Position numbers and translations under genes: made by a program. A model generated the notes under the pieces. It saw nothing but the letters and a program-made list of their open reading frames with translations, was not told the DNA's origin and made no database searches. From contig JAHFKX010000015.1 of the NCBI GenBank assembly GCA_023245115.1, forward strand, positions 1 through 13,238: DNA of 13,238 nucleotides. The letters are read 5' to 3'. Source of the DNA: Candidatus Woesearchaeota archaeon. Lineage in GTDB: Archaea > Nanobdellota > Nanobdellia > UBA10117. Positions 1-6,322 of the stretch are shown here, piece after piece. The stretch's first letter is position 1; each line of letters opens with the position of its first letter.

Positions 1-69
1 GAGAAAGGGCTAGAAGAAACGCATGCGCCAGAACAAAAGCCAGAGAAGAAGGGGTTTAGATTGTTTTAA
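1..69 (+). CDS. C-terminal tail of an unidentified upstream gene (partial)
   Basis: The first frame is open from the window edge to a TAA at 67-69, giving 22 residues: a Glu/Lys/Pro-rich, presumably disordered stretch ending in a short basic-hydrophobic tip (KKGFRLF). The gene begins outside the window, so its identity cannot be told. The aromatic tip recalls C-terminal interaction peptides, but it does not fit the QxxhxxFF PCNA-binding pattern. The stop codon is part of the first TTGTTTTAA element of the hairpin array that follows. Confidence 0.6.
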   Translation, partial: EKGLEETHAPEQKPEKKGFRLF

Positions 70-165
70 CTGCATTAGCAGTTAAAGCTCTCAAACTGGG
101 CGGTTTGAGTTGTTTTAATCGCTACCGATTAAAGCTCAAAAACTAATGAGTTTTTGTTGTTTTAA
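61..165. repeat. Tandem hairpin repeat (two units, four hairpins) between convergent genes
   Basis: Three exact copies of TTGTTTTAA (61-69, 110-118, 157-165) alternate with two exact copies of TTAAAGCTC (82-90, 129-137), defining units of 49 and 47 bp. Each unit holds two hairpins: H1 63-72/79-88 (10 pairs with one G-U), H2 90-96/103-109 (7 pairs), H3 112-121/126-135 (10 pairs with one G-U), H4 137-144/149-156 (8 pairs). H1 and H3 share a conserved stem base (GTTTTAA with TTAAAGC), but their tips differ and still pair (CTG/CAG against TCG/CGA). The first TTGTTTTAA carries the stop codon of the leftward-lying + gene, and the last carries that of the - gene at 162-542. On the + strand H2 and H4 are each followed by U-rich sequence, so tandem termination is the simplest role. 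Confidence 0.8.
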
Positions 166-542
166 GTAACATTCGCCCGCCAGTTGAACTCTGCAGCAAG
201 CGTCCCAACTAATGTTTGTAAGTCCTTGAGAGCTGGTTTGTTTGCAGAATAAACTTCAATAACTGGTCTGTCCAGCCGAAATAAAATGGCGACATTTGAC
301 TCGTGCTTGCCTTGTTTCAGCGAGTAAGTCATCGCGCAATAAATAACAACGCCACGTAATTTTCTCACGCTACGTATTCCATTGAAACCTTCCGCAGCCT
401 TTCCAACACTTCTTAGCTCGCTATCGCGAACTTTATTGCCTGCTGAATAATTTTTGTAGGCTTGCACTAGCTTATCCAAACCAATAGCTGCGGATTTTTC
501 TCTCTGGTCAAACTCTTCAAAATACGTATCCACCAAACCCAT
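162..542 (-). CDS. Hypothetical protein, 126 aa
   Basis: I do not recognise the family. The N-terminal part (about residues 1-45) is charged and probably helical. The middle and C-terminal parts alternate hydrophobic beta-like stretches (GVVIYCAMTY, VAILFRLDRPVIEVYS) with a final helix, suggesting a small soluble alpha/beta fold. There is no signal peptide or membrane segment. The ATG lies 24 nt downstream of the topA stop in the same direction, so the gene could be read through from topA. It also has its own TATA-like box (564-572) overlapping the topA stop codon. Its own stop codon lies inside the hairpin array. A real gene is likely from the promoter spacing and protein-like composition; function unknown. 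Confidence 0.7.
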   Translation of the reverse strand: MGLVDTYFEEFDQREKSAAIGLDKLVQAYKNYSAGNKVRDSELRSVGKAAEGFNGIRSVRKLRGVVIYCAMTYSLKQGKHESNVAILFRLDRPVIEVYSANKPALKDLQTLVGTLAAEFNWRANVT

Positions 543-563
543 GGATAAAACCAGAACGATAAA

Positions 564-572
564 CTTTTAAGA
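564..572 (-). promoter_or_regulatory. TATA box for the 126-aa gene
   Basis: On the - strand the box reads TCTTAAAAG, 22-30 nt upstream of the ATG at 542. It overlaps the stop codon of topA. Confidence 0.5.
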
Positions 573-2639
573 CTTTTCAGCAACGGGCTTTGAGTTCCAC
601 TCCTTCTTGCTCGGACACTGCGGATTCAAACACATCTCAAAAGGCCGCTGGCCTTTGCGGATAATTTTTATGATTGGATACGGGCACTGCTGGCAATTCT
701 TGTCTGCTCTTTTTATTAACGCAAATTGTGGCAGCGGTAAAGTCGTCTTGCAGTCCGGATACTTCGCACAAGCTGCGAACTGCTTTCTCGTTGCCCGCGA
801 AATAATAATTCTTATATCGCCGACCTTACAGTTAGGACAAGTCATTAAGAAAGCCTCATCACGTTTTGCTTCGTACAGCGCAGTTTTCAATTCGTTGCCG
901 ATTTCTGCCTTATTTTTCTGAAAGTCCTTGCAGATTTTTACCAGAACTTCCTTTGCCGCATCCAAAACCTGCGGCATTTTTAATTTCCCCTTGCGAATTT
1001 GGTTCATTTCTTTCTCAAATTTTTTTGTTAGTTCCTCAGAAAGAATTTCTGGCGCGTATTTCTGGAACGTTTTAATTATCTCAAGGCCCAGCTTTGTAAC
1101 CTGAATCGCCATGCCTGTAATATAGTTGCGCCGATACAGTGTGTCAAGAATTTCTGCGCGAGTTGCTTTTGTACCTAAACTTTTTTTCTCCAGCTCTTTT
1201 ATTATTGAGGCCTGCGAATATCTCTTTGGCGGCTCGGTTTTCTTTTCCTCGTTTTTTGTTTTTTCTTCATACTGTTTCCCGTTTGTAAACGCAGGCAACT
1301 CAACTTCCTCCTTTCTGACGTAAGGCTGGTAGAATTCTTGCCAGCCCTGCTCAATCGTTCGCGTACCCTTTAAAATAAATTTTTCTTTTTCAATGTCAAA
1401 CGTTATTGTTGTAGTTTCCCTCGTGCCGGCATCTGCAAATACAGATAAAAATCTTTTAACAATTAAATCGTAAATTTTTTTCTGTTCAGAATCTAATTGT
1501 GAAGGAACTTCGCCAGTAGGGTAGATTGCAGGGTGTGCTGGGTCAGATTTCTTGCCCTCATTCGGTTTCAACAATGATTTGACAAGAATTTTTTGCGCTA
1601 ATTTAGAATATTCAGGTTGCATTGCTAAACTTGTCAAAAGTTTTTTGTAATTTAACTGCGGCGGAAGTTTCTGTGAGCTTGTTCTCGGGTAAGAAATATA
1701 AGCCGCAGTGTACAGCTCCTGCGCAATTTCCAAAGTTTTTTTCGGCGGAATCCTAAAAACGCGGTACGCCTCTATTTGCATTGACGTTAAGTCAAAAGGA
1801 AATGGCGGATTGACTGTCTGTTTCGTGGCTTCCGTTGAAAGAACTGTGGCTGGCTTGTCCTTCACTTTCGCAAAAATTGTTTTTGCTTCTTTCTCGTCCC
1901 AGAACTTGTCGCGCTCGTGTGTCGCGATCAGCGGCTCTGTGGCCACGGGATGCTTAACGTGCGCAAAGAGCTGCCAGTACGGCTTTGAAACAAAATTCTG
2001 AATTTCTATTTCCCTATCTGCTAATATCTTAAGAGCTGGCCCTTGCACGCGGCCAATCGAAAGCGCAGTAAAAGAATGTGTTGCTGTATTTAGTGCGTCC
2101 GAGGCGGCACGAGACAAATTAATACCATACCACCAGTCCAGCCAATGCCTTGTTTCTCCTGCTTCTGCTTGGCCCCACTCCAAGTGTGGCAAAATATTTG
2201 CATAAGCCTCTTTTAAATCTCCCGCAGTTAGTGTAGAAAACTTCATTCGCTTTGCATCTTTCTGTCCGCAGGCAAATCTAACTATGTTCAAACCAATAAC
2301 CTCGCCTTCAGTATCAAAATCTGTCGCAACAATAAACTCGTCTGCTTCCTTGGCCAATTTTTTCAGGTTTTCCAGATAAGGTTTTGAAAATGCGGCGGTT
2401 TTTGAGGTTTCCGAAGTTGGTTTCCACTCGATATCAAAAACAGGGTACTTGTAGCCCTTTTCTTTTTGCGCAAGCGTGTAGAGATGACCAACTGCAGGAA
2501 CAACAAGGATTGTTTTTTTATCTGCGGAAACTTCAAAATAACCAATTTTTCCTAATGTTTGCCGGCTGGATTTGCCTAACGCGGAAGCGATCTTTTGGGC
2601 CGCGGCTGGCTTTTCGGCGATGATTAGCTGCGTTTGCAT
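567..2639 (-). CDS. topA: DNA topoisomerase I, type IA (archaeal TopA)
   Basis: A 690-aa type IA topoisomerase that relaxes negatively supercoiled DNA through a transient 5'-phosphotyrosyl break. The TOPRIM domain comes first, with the acidic residue E9 in LIIAEKP and the triad D107, D109, E111 in ATDFDTEGE. SIGRVQGPAL (194-203) is the conserved central motif. The catalytic tyrosine is Y317 with R319 in YISYPRTSS. A Lys/Glu-rich stretch near 455-475 lies within the C-terminal half of the core. Two four-cysteine zinc fingers end the protein: C601, C604, C624, C630 and C649, C652, C670, C675. All expected catalytic residues are visible, and the length suits an archaeal topoisomerase I with zinc fingers. 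The ATG at 2639 has a TATA box 22-31 nt upstream, so the mRNA is probably leaderless. The unknown 126-aa gene follows directly. Confidence 0.97.
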   Translation of the reverse strand: MQTQLIIAEKPAAAQKIASALGKSSRQTLGKIGYFEVSADKKTILVVPAVGHLYTLAQKEKGYKYPVFDIEWKPTSETSKTAAFSKPYLENLKKLAKEADEFIVATDFDTEGEVIGLNIVRFACGQKDAKRMKFSTLTAGDLKEAYANILPHLEWGQAEAGETRHWLDWWYGINLSRAASDALNTATHSFTALSIGRVQGPALKILADREIEIQNFVSKPYWQLFAHVKHPVATEPLIATHERDKFWDEKEAKTIFAKVKDKPATVLSTEATKQTVNPPFPFDLTSMQIEAYRVFRIPPKKTLEIAQELYTAAYISYPRTSSQKLPPQLNYKKLLTSLAMQPEYSKLAQKILVKSLLKPNEGKKSDPAHPAIYPTGEVPSQLDSEQKKIYDLIVKRFLSVFADAGTRETTTITFDIEKEKFILKGTRTIEQGWQEFYQPYVRKEEVELPAFTNGKQYEEKTKNEEKKTEPPKRYSQASIIKELEKKSLGTKATRAEILDTLYRRNYITGMAIQVTKLGLEIIKTFQKYAPEILSEELTKKFEKEMNQIRKGKLKMPQVLDAAKEVLVKICKDFQKNKAEIGNELKTALYEAKRDEAFLMTCPNCKVGDIRIIISRATRKQFAACAKYPDCKTTLPLPQFALIKRADKNCQQCPYPIIKIIRKGQRPFEMCLNPQCPSKKEWNSKPVAEKS

Positions 2640-2660
2640 TGCCTTTTAGGAATACTGCCC

Positions 2661-2670
2661 TTTATAAAAT
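2661..2670 (-). promoter_or_regulatory. TATA box for topA
   Basis: A TTTATAAA core 22-31 nt upstream of the topA ATG, one of the clearest boxes in the window. With no leader space left, initiation at or next to the ATG is implied. Confidence 0.7.
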
Positions 2671-2725
2671 ATGAAGCCATGGCTGGTGTAATCAACTTTG
2701 CGTATCTATCCAGTTCTGCGGAAAG

Positions 2726-2734
2726 CTTAAAAAT
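2726..2734 (+). promoter_or_regulatory. TATA box for the 91-aa gene
   Basis: CTTAAAAAT lies 21-29 nt upstream of ATG 2755. The TTG at 2734 touches this box, which argues against TTG as the start. Confidence 0.55.
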
Positions 2735-2754
2735 TGCTATTTTCGAAATCTACT

Positions 2755-3030
2755 ATGAATGAAGACATGCTTCGAAGCACTAAGGTTCTACGAAAATTAG
2801 GCTTGGATACGTTAGCCGAAGATATTCCTGAGCCAGCAAGCCCGGAACATAATACACAAGGTGCTGATGCTACGCCTTTAGAAGTAAAATATATTCCAGT
2901 TGTACTCTATAACGGCGAGCCTGTGTCGCAGGGCATTACTGTCAAGGGTTTACCGGTAAAAGAAAAAGTCATACCTATATTAGCTGGCGAAATCGTCCCG
3001 CTTGGCTTAAACATTTCGCGTGATAGATAA
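2755..3030 (+). CDS. Hypothetical protein, 91 aa
   Basis: I do not recognise this protein. After a short helical N-terminus (residues 1-25) comes a Pro/Glu-rich linker (29-45), then a beta-rich hydrophobic half with VKYIPVVLYNGEPV and VIPILAGEIVPLGL. It has no cysteine and no membrane helix. ATG 2755 is preferred over TTG 2734 because the TATA box is correctly spaced only for the ATG. It is the first of three small + strand genes, each separately promoted and divergent from topA. Its PE..SP linker followed by a P-[LI]-[EQ]-[VI]-x-Y-[IL]-P-x-V pattern resembles the N-terminal part of the next protein, so the two may share a small module. Confidence 0.65.
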   Translation: MNEDMLRSTKVLRKLGLDTLAEDIPEPASPEHNTQGADATPLEVKYIPVVLYNGEPVSQGITVKGLPVKEKVIPILAGEIVPLGLNISRDR

Positions 3031-3086
3031 GAGTTGCAAACTGGCCATGGTCAATTATGATATGCGTTAAATGAGGTACAGGAAGA

Positions 3087-3095
3087 TTTTTAAAT
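3087..3095 (+). promoter_or_regulatory. TATA box for the 150-aa gene
   Basis: TTTTTAAAT lies 21-29 nt upstream of ATG 3116. It falls inside the alternative longer reading from ATG 3071, which supports the shorter start. Confidence 0.6.
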
Positions 3096-3115
3096 CGACA
3101 ATATCGTATTACAAT

Positions 3116-3568
3116 ATGGTAAAACTAGCTACTTTGGAAGATGTATTGCGTATGCCCGAAACAACATCGCCGGGCTATGTTGCACAGCCCATCCAGATAT
3201 ATTACTTGCCCTCTGTAGTACAAACTGCTAAAAAAATCCCAAATGGTCAAAGAGCGTTGGAAGAGCTGGCAAAATTCCACGTTGCCGCGATCCGGCATGG
3301 CTTCCGAGGCCATAGTTCTGGCGGCAAAAATGGCGTTGTTATTATAAACAAAACTAATGCCCAGCTATTTTCAGACTACGAGCAGTTGTTTAAGGACAAT
3401 AAAGATGTACTGCGCAGCCTTGGTGCCGATATTTTTGCTTTAATTCCAATAAAAGTTGTTGCGCACGTCAAAAACGGCAATAGATTGATTGGTGCAATTG
3501 ACAGGACTTCTAGACCATACAAAGTCTATGTGCTCGGTATGTCAAATTACTCTGGTAAAATTGCTTAA
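3116..3568 (+). CDS. Hypothetical protein, 150 aa
   Basis: The family is not recognised. Residues 1-35 contain the PE..SP / P-I-Q-I-x-Y-L-P pattern shared with the preceding 91-aa protein. A helical segment follows (about 40-60), then a Gly/Ser/His-rich turn (HGFRGHSSGGKNG, about 61-73), a beta strand (VVIIN), a charged helix and a beta-rich C-terminus (FALIPIKVVAHV, YKVYVLGMSNY). There are no cysteines and no signal or membrane segment. The start at 3116 is chosen because the TATA box lies 21-29 nt upstream; an in-frame ATG at 3071 would put the box inside the gene. The soluble alpha/beta character is inferred from the hydrophobic pattern only. Confidence 0.7.
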   Translation: MVKLATLEDVLRMPETTSPGYVAQPIQIYYLPSVVQTAKKIPNGQRALEELAKFHVAAIRHGFRGHSSGGKNGVVIINKTNAQLFSDYEQLFKDNKDVLRSLGADIFALIPIKVVAHVKNGNRLIGAIDRTSRPYKVYVLGMSNYSGKIA

Positions 3569-3582
3569 TATGATTCTGCGAA

Positions 3583-3591
3583 AGTTTTAAT
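3583..3591 (+). promoter_or_regulatory. TATA box for the 89-aa gene
   Basis: AGTTTTAAT lies 24-32 nt upstream of ATG 3615. Confidence 0.45.
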
Positions 3592-3614
3592 TATGTTTCT
3601 GTTGTACAATTTTG

Positions 3615-3884
3615 ATGGAAACGCAAGACACAGAAAATTTGTATATTATTTTGCGCACGAAGCTTTACGATGCTATTTGCGATGGTGGCACTACGGGCAT
3701 GTTTAATTACTTATCAACTCTAATAAGTCCATCTGCAAAATATACAATAATTTTAGCATCAGCGGCAAAATCTGCACTCGACATGGCAAGATTATTTTCT
3801 CCAGAAAATTCCGTAACTGTTGATAAAATCACAGCTAGCGCCGTACGGCCACAAAATTTATTGGAACTGGCCCGCGGAATTTAA
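3615..3884 (+). CDS. Hypothetical protein, 89 aa
   Basis: This small protein is unrecognised. An N-terminal helix (NLYIILRTKLYDAI) is followed by a Gly-rich turn and a second hydrophobic helix-strand section (YTIILASAAKSALDMARLF), then a Ser/Val-rich C-terminal part. It could be a compact helical protein. The ATG at 3615 fits the upstream TATA box better than the adjacent TTG at 3612. Its last 50 nt overlap the end of the convergent gene at 3835-4686 on the other strand, so the two transcripts are antisense at their 3' ends. Confidence 0.6.
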   Translation: METQDTENLYIILRTKLYDAICDGGTTGMFNYLSTLISPSAKYTIILASAAKSALDMARLFSPENSVTVDKITASAVRPQNLLELARGI

Positions 3885-4686
3885 CTTCCCTGCCGTATTC
3901 GTTCCGATTGCCGACCTGTGCTTCTGGACTTTTTGGCGTAGTAAATATTACTAATACGCTGGCCCCACCAGTTCCGCCTAATCTCCGCAATAATTCATCG
4001 CGCGTTTTTCCACGAAGGTGAAGCAGGCGAATTCTTTGTTCTTCGCTGTCCACTAGAAGTGCAGGTATCGCATTTTGGCCAACTAATTGGTTGGTGTGCG
4101 CAACTCCGCCATATTCTACCTCACTCATAATTCTTGCATAAACATGCCGGGCCTCACCAACCTGAACACTCTCTAAATAAATCGTTAACTGCCGATCGTG
4201 GCGCAATATTTGCTCTTCAGTATTTATAATACTAGCAAGCACGCTTTTATCAGAGTTGAATTTTTCAGGTGTTTCGTGCTTTTCTAAAAATTCTAACTGC
4301 TGTTGTAAATTTGCGCTTAATCGAAACACTGACGCCCTGAACGCCCATAACTTTTCGCGAATCGCAATTAAACTACCTTTTTTAATGTTTGAAGCGCTCC
4401 CGATAGCATCATTTAGTAACTCCAGCGCCTTATCGATATGTTTTAGGATCATTAGCCCTTCGCTGCGCTCTTTTGCCATCAGGCCAGCCGCCTTGCCTGC
4501 AAATGCACTCCTGAAGTTTTCTATGCTTAGCGCGTCCCATTTATCTATCCTGCGAAAAAATGAAAATTTTAGCTGCACGATTTTTAAATAATTTTCAAAC
4601 AAGCCTATTGCCTCGTACAACTCGTGATCAAAATGTCCGAGATAGTAGTCAACGTCTGGGTGGCCAAACAATCTTCTAAGCACCAT
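3835..4686 (-). CDS. Hypothetical helical protein, 283 aa
   Basis: No family is recognised. Residues from about 18 to 175 look almost entirely helical, with heptad-like hydrophobic spacing (for example ILKHIDKALELLNDAI and LSANLQQQLEFLEKH), so a helical bundle or coiled coil is likely. From about 176 the protein becomes mixed, with a strand near 205-213 (AIPALLV), a basic helix (GKTRDELLRRLGG) and a strand (ASVLVIFTTP), ending in a basic tail. There are no cysteines. Reading is open back to 4983, but that extension would run antisense through the divergent 197-aa gene and its promoter. ATG 4686 has a TATA box 23-30 nt upstream and is chosen. The last 50 nt overlap the convergent 89-aa gene. 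Confidence 0.75.
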   Translation of the reverse strand: MVLRRLFGHPDVDYYLGHFDHELYEAIGLFENYLKIVQLKFSFFRRIDKWDALSIENFRSAFAGKAAGLMAKERSEGLMILKHIDKALELLNDAIGSASNIKKGSLIAIREKLWAFRASVFRLSANLQQQLEFLEKHETPEKFNSDKSVLASIINTEEQILRHDRQLTIYLESVQVGEARHVYARIMSEVEYGGVAHTNQLVGQNAIPALLVDSEEQRIRLLHLRGKTRDELLRRLGGTGGASVLVIFTTPKSPEAQVGNRNEYGREVKFRGPVPINFVAVRR

Positions 4687-4708
4687 ACATATAAAACCGT
4701 AGTTGGGA

Positions 4709-4716
4709 ATATAAAT
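4709..4716 (-). promoter_or_regulatory. TATA box for the 283-aa gene
   Basis: On the - strand this reads ATTTATAT, 23-30 nt upstream of ATG 4686. It fixes the start well inside the longer open frame. Confidence 0.6.
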
Positions 4717-4755
4717 GTTGTGAAAAATTTTCAAAGTAGTCCAGAACAAACAAAT

Positions 4756-4765
4756 ACTTATATTA
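4756..4765 (+). promoter_or_regulatory. TATA box for the duplicated ASCH-like gene
   Basis: ACTTATATTA lies 32-41 nt upstream of ATG 4797, predicting transcription start near 4785. That leaves a leader of about 12 nt, just enough to carry the ribosome binding site at 4787-4792. Confidence 0.5.
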
Positions 4766-4786
4766 GGGGGTGCGGCAAACATGCGC

Positions 4787-4792
4787 GAGGTG
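4787..4792 (+). promoter_or_regulatory. Ribosome binding site deciding the start at 4797
   Basis: GAGGTG matches the anti-Shine-Dalgarno end of archaeal 16S rRNA and sits 4 nt before ATG 4797. It rules against the GTG at 4770. Few genes in this window have such a site. Confidence 0.7.
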
Positions 4793-4796
4793 CCAC

Positions 4797-5390
4797 ATGA
4801 CAGAGCATAGATTAAAAACACAAGAACAGAACTTTTTGGCAATTGCCAGCGGGCAAAGAAGAATAGACCCGCGTTTAGCCGACCGAAATTTTGCACAGGG
4901 CGATAAGGTAACTTTTGTAAGACATGCCCGCGAAACTGAAGTTGAGGGTGAAGAAGCAACAGTAACATTAACGCATGTTGCACAGTTCGGCCCGGAGTTA
5001 TTTACGGATGATGCCATAGCTTCTCTCACGGGACGCTATATGCTGCTCGGTTTGTCGAGGCCAACTGAACCAGTGCTTATTCCGCCAGCCGGTGCTGTTG
5101 CGTTAAAAACATGGCCTGCGTACTTTAAAGCAATTGAGGCGGGCAACAGGGTTGACCTGCGGGCAGAGAAATTTTGGCATCCGAGTGGCAACAGAGTTTT
5201 CAAGCTCGGTACAGCAATATTATATCAAGAGTATTCACCAGAATTTATTGCATACAGTGGTAAGGTCACCGCGAGGCAGGTAAAACAAGTAACACCTTGG
5301 TCACCAAAAGATCATTATACAAGAGAACAGATTTATAAGCACGGCATATCTGTTTTAGGTTGGAAGGGGCTTGAACAAAAAGTTAAATAA
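4797..5390 (+). CDS. Tandemly duplicated ASCH/DUF3850-like (PUA superfamily) protein, 197 aa
   Basis: Two related halves are visible. Half 1 (about 5-88) has LKTQEQNFLAIASGQRRID...R, then FAQGDKVTFV. Half 2 (about 103-191) has LKTWPAYFKAIEAGNRVDLR, then FKLGTAILYQEY. Both follow the pattern 'LK...YF.AI.SG.K..E.R...F..GD.....Y' that I associate with the ASCH/DUF3850 branch of the PUA-fold superfamily, whose members are thought to bind RNA or modified bases. The assignment rests on motif memory and not on a search. In half 2 a short insertion (FWHPSGNRV) separates the strand carrying the Arg from the FKLG turn. The start is set by the GAGGTG site. The gene is divergent from the 283-aa gene and convergent with the phosphoesterase. 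A role in RNA or nucleotide recognition is inference. Confidence 0.75.
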   Translation: MTEHRLKTQEQNFLAIASGQRRIDPRLADRNFAQGDKVTFVRHARETEVEGEEATVTLTHVAQFGPELFTDDAIASLTGRYMLLGLSRPTEPVLIPPAGAVALKTWPAYFKAIEAGNRVDLRAEKFWHPSGNRVFKLGTAILYQEYSPEFIAYSGKVTARQVKQVTPWSPKDHYTREQIYKHGISVLGWKGLEQKVK

Positions 5391-5416
5391 ATACTTTTAT
5401 TGTTTTTCTTTTTTAA
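5391..5416 (+). terminator. U-rich terminator after the ASCH-like gene
   Basis: Directly after the TAA comes a pyrimidine-rich stretch with T runs of 4, 5 and 6. This is the usual archaeal termination signal and has no hairpin. It overlaps the stop codon of the convergent phosphoesterase gene at 5413. Confidence 0.6.
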
Positions 5417-6012
5417 ATTTCTATTATTTTTCCTTGCTTACCAACAGAAATAATTTTTGTCTTGCCAACTAAATCTTCGATTCCTTCCGCTTCATGTATG
5501 TTAGAACTTATTGCTATGTCCGGCTGGATTTTATCTATTGCCCTGCGGATTCCTTCCGAGCCAAAGAACCGGCCATCGAAATCTATTTTCGTGCCTGCCG
5601 GATGTGCGTGTGTAAATAAGACTGTTTTTCTTGCGCCTTTCACACTGTCCGAACTTCTTTTTAACAAATCGTAAAGCTCTTTCTCGCTCAGGCCGAAAAT
5701 GCCAAAGTTTGCAGAGCCTGCCCCAAATAGTGCAACATCACCGAATTGCGTGTAATACCCGTGCAAAAATTTTGCGCCATATTTTTTGGCTATCGCTTCG
5801 GCGAAGGCGGGAGACTCGTGGTTGCCCGGAATAAGCGCTAAATTAAGCCCTTTGTCTTTGAATACTTTGAACAAACCCGGCGTGTGGTTCTCGGACTGTG
5901 TGAAATCGCCGGCTATTACGACTAAGTCTACTTTCTCTTTCTCGGCCTGCTCGGCCAGTTTTCTTGCCTGCGTCAGGTCGCCATGCAGGCAACCAATTGC
6001 CAGGATTTTCAT
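5413..6012 (-). CDS. Calcineurin-like metallophosphoesterase with altered metal-ligand motifs, 199 aa
   Basis: This is a small metallophosphoesterase of the calcineurin-like fold. The order of motifs is clear: CLHGD at 8-12, AGDF at 34-37, GNHE at 63-66, FTHAHP at 133-138 and SNIHEAEG at 170-177. The family normally has D-x-H in motif I and G-H-x-H in motif V. Here the first Asp is Cys8 and the G-H pair is Ser170-Asn171, so two positions that usually bind metal are changed, while the GD, GNHE and HxH motifs are intact. It could be active with a modified site or could be a binding protein. ATG 6012 is chosen over ATG 6036 because the TATA box at 6035-6043 is 23-31 nt upstream of 6012 and overlaps 6036. 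The substrate cannot be told. Confidence 0.88.
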   Translation of the reverse strand: MKILAIGCLHGDLTQARKLAEQAEKEKVDLVVIAGDFTQSENHTPGLFKVFKDKGLNLALIPGNHESPAFAEAIAKKYGAKFLHGYYTQFGDVALFGAGSANFGIFGLSEKELYDLLKRSSDSVKGARKTVLFTHAHPAGTKIDFDGRFFGSEGIRRAIDKIQPDIAISSNIHEAEGIEDLVGKTKIISVGKQGKIIEI

Positions 6013-6034
6013 TTTGTTTTTAAGCTTGAGCTGC

Positions 6035-6043
6035 ATTTTTATA
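6035..6043 (-). promoter_or_regulatory. TATA box for the metallophosphoesterase
   Basis: On the - strand this reads TATAAAAAT, 23-31 nt upstream of ATG 6012. It overlaps the upstream in-frame ATG at 6036. Confidence 0.6.
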
Positions 6044-6044
6044 A

Positions 6045-6293
6045 CTATCTGTAACTTTGGCTTGCCTGCTGTCCTGCATCATACCATTCGCGCGCCCTTT
6101 GCCCGGCAACTAACAGAAGTAGTCCTCCAGTTACCATAGCTGGAACGGCTGGAGTAAACACTAGCCAGGCTAATGTATTATTTGCCTTTAAGCCTGCGGC
6201 GGACATCGCATCTAGACTATATTTTACAGCTGCGATGCCGAGTGCGACAAGTGCTGTGCCAGTAGCAGCAGTTTTAATTATTGGGTTTACCAT
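6045..6293 (-). CDS. Small membrane protein, 82 aa, two predicted membrane helices
   Basis: This unrecognised protein has two hydrophobic segments. The first is about residues 9-30 (Ala/Gly/Val-rich, with one Lys at 24). The second is about 43-64 (LVFTPAVPAM...GGLLLLVAG). A short polar loop rich in Lys and Asn joins them, and the C-terminus is polar and basic (QRAREWYDAGQQ). No cleavable signal peptide is evident. By the positive-inside rule the C-terminal tail is probably cytoplasmic. It lies between the phosphoesterase and an unknown gene on the same strand, with its own promoter. Its stop codon is next to the phosphoesterase TATA box. Confidence 0.7.
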   Translation of the reverse strand: MVNPIIKTAATGTALVALGIAAVKYSLDAMSAAGLKANNTLAWLVFTPAVPAMVTGGLLLLVAGQRAREWYDAGQQASQSYR

Positions 6294-6300
6294 ATAATAT

Positions 6301-6312
6301 TACTATATAGTA
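6301..6312. promoter_or_regulatory. Perfect 12-bp palindrome between TATA box and start codon
   Basis: TACTATATAGTA lies between the TATA box and the ATG of the 82-aa membrane protein. It could be an operator, but palindromes of this length occur by chance a few times in a window of this size. Confidence 0.25.
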
Positions 6313-6313
6313 C

Positions 6314-6322
6314 ATTTAAAAG
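6314..6322 (-). promoter_or_regulatory. TATA box for the 82-aa membrane protein
   Basis: On the - strand this reads CTTTTAAAT, 21-29 nt upstream of ATG 6293. It overlaps the stop codon of the preceding gene. Confidence 0.55.

Noticed and set aside
61..165. CRISPR array
   Set aside because: The repeats are 9 bp, only two to three copies, and what lies between them forms hairpins with covarying arms instead of unrelated spacers; no cas gene is nearby.
1708..2001. Open frame antisense to topA (and several similar ones elsewhere)
   Set aside because: It lies wholly within the unmistakable topA gene, has no promoter or ribosome site, and its composition is that of a reverse-strand shadow.
3071..3115. 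Longer start for the 150-aa protein at ATG 3071
   Set aside because: The extra 15 residues contain the TATA box correctly spaced for ATG 3116.
4770..4796. GTG start for the ASCH-like protein, which would add two cysteines resembling a zinc knuckle
   Set aside because: The GAGGTG ribosome site lies inside this stretch and points to ATG 4797; transcription probably begins after the GTG.
4687..4983. N-terminal extension of the 283-aa gene with hydrophobic stretches resembling a membrane protein
   Set aside because: It runs antisense through the 197-aa gene and both promoters of the divergent region; the TATA box at 4709-4716 sets the start at 4686.
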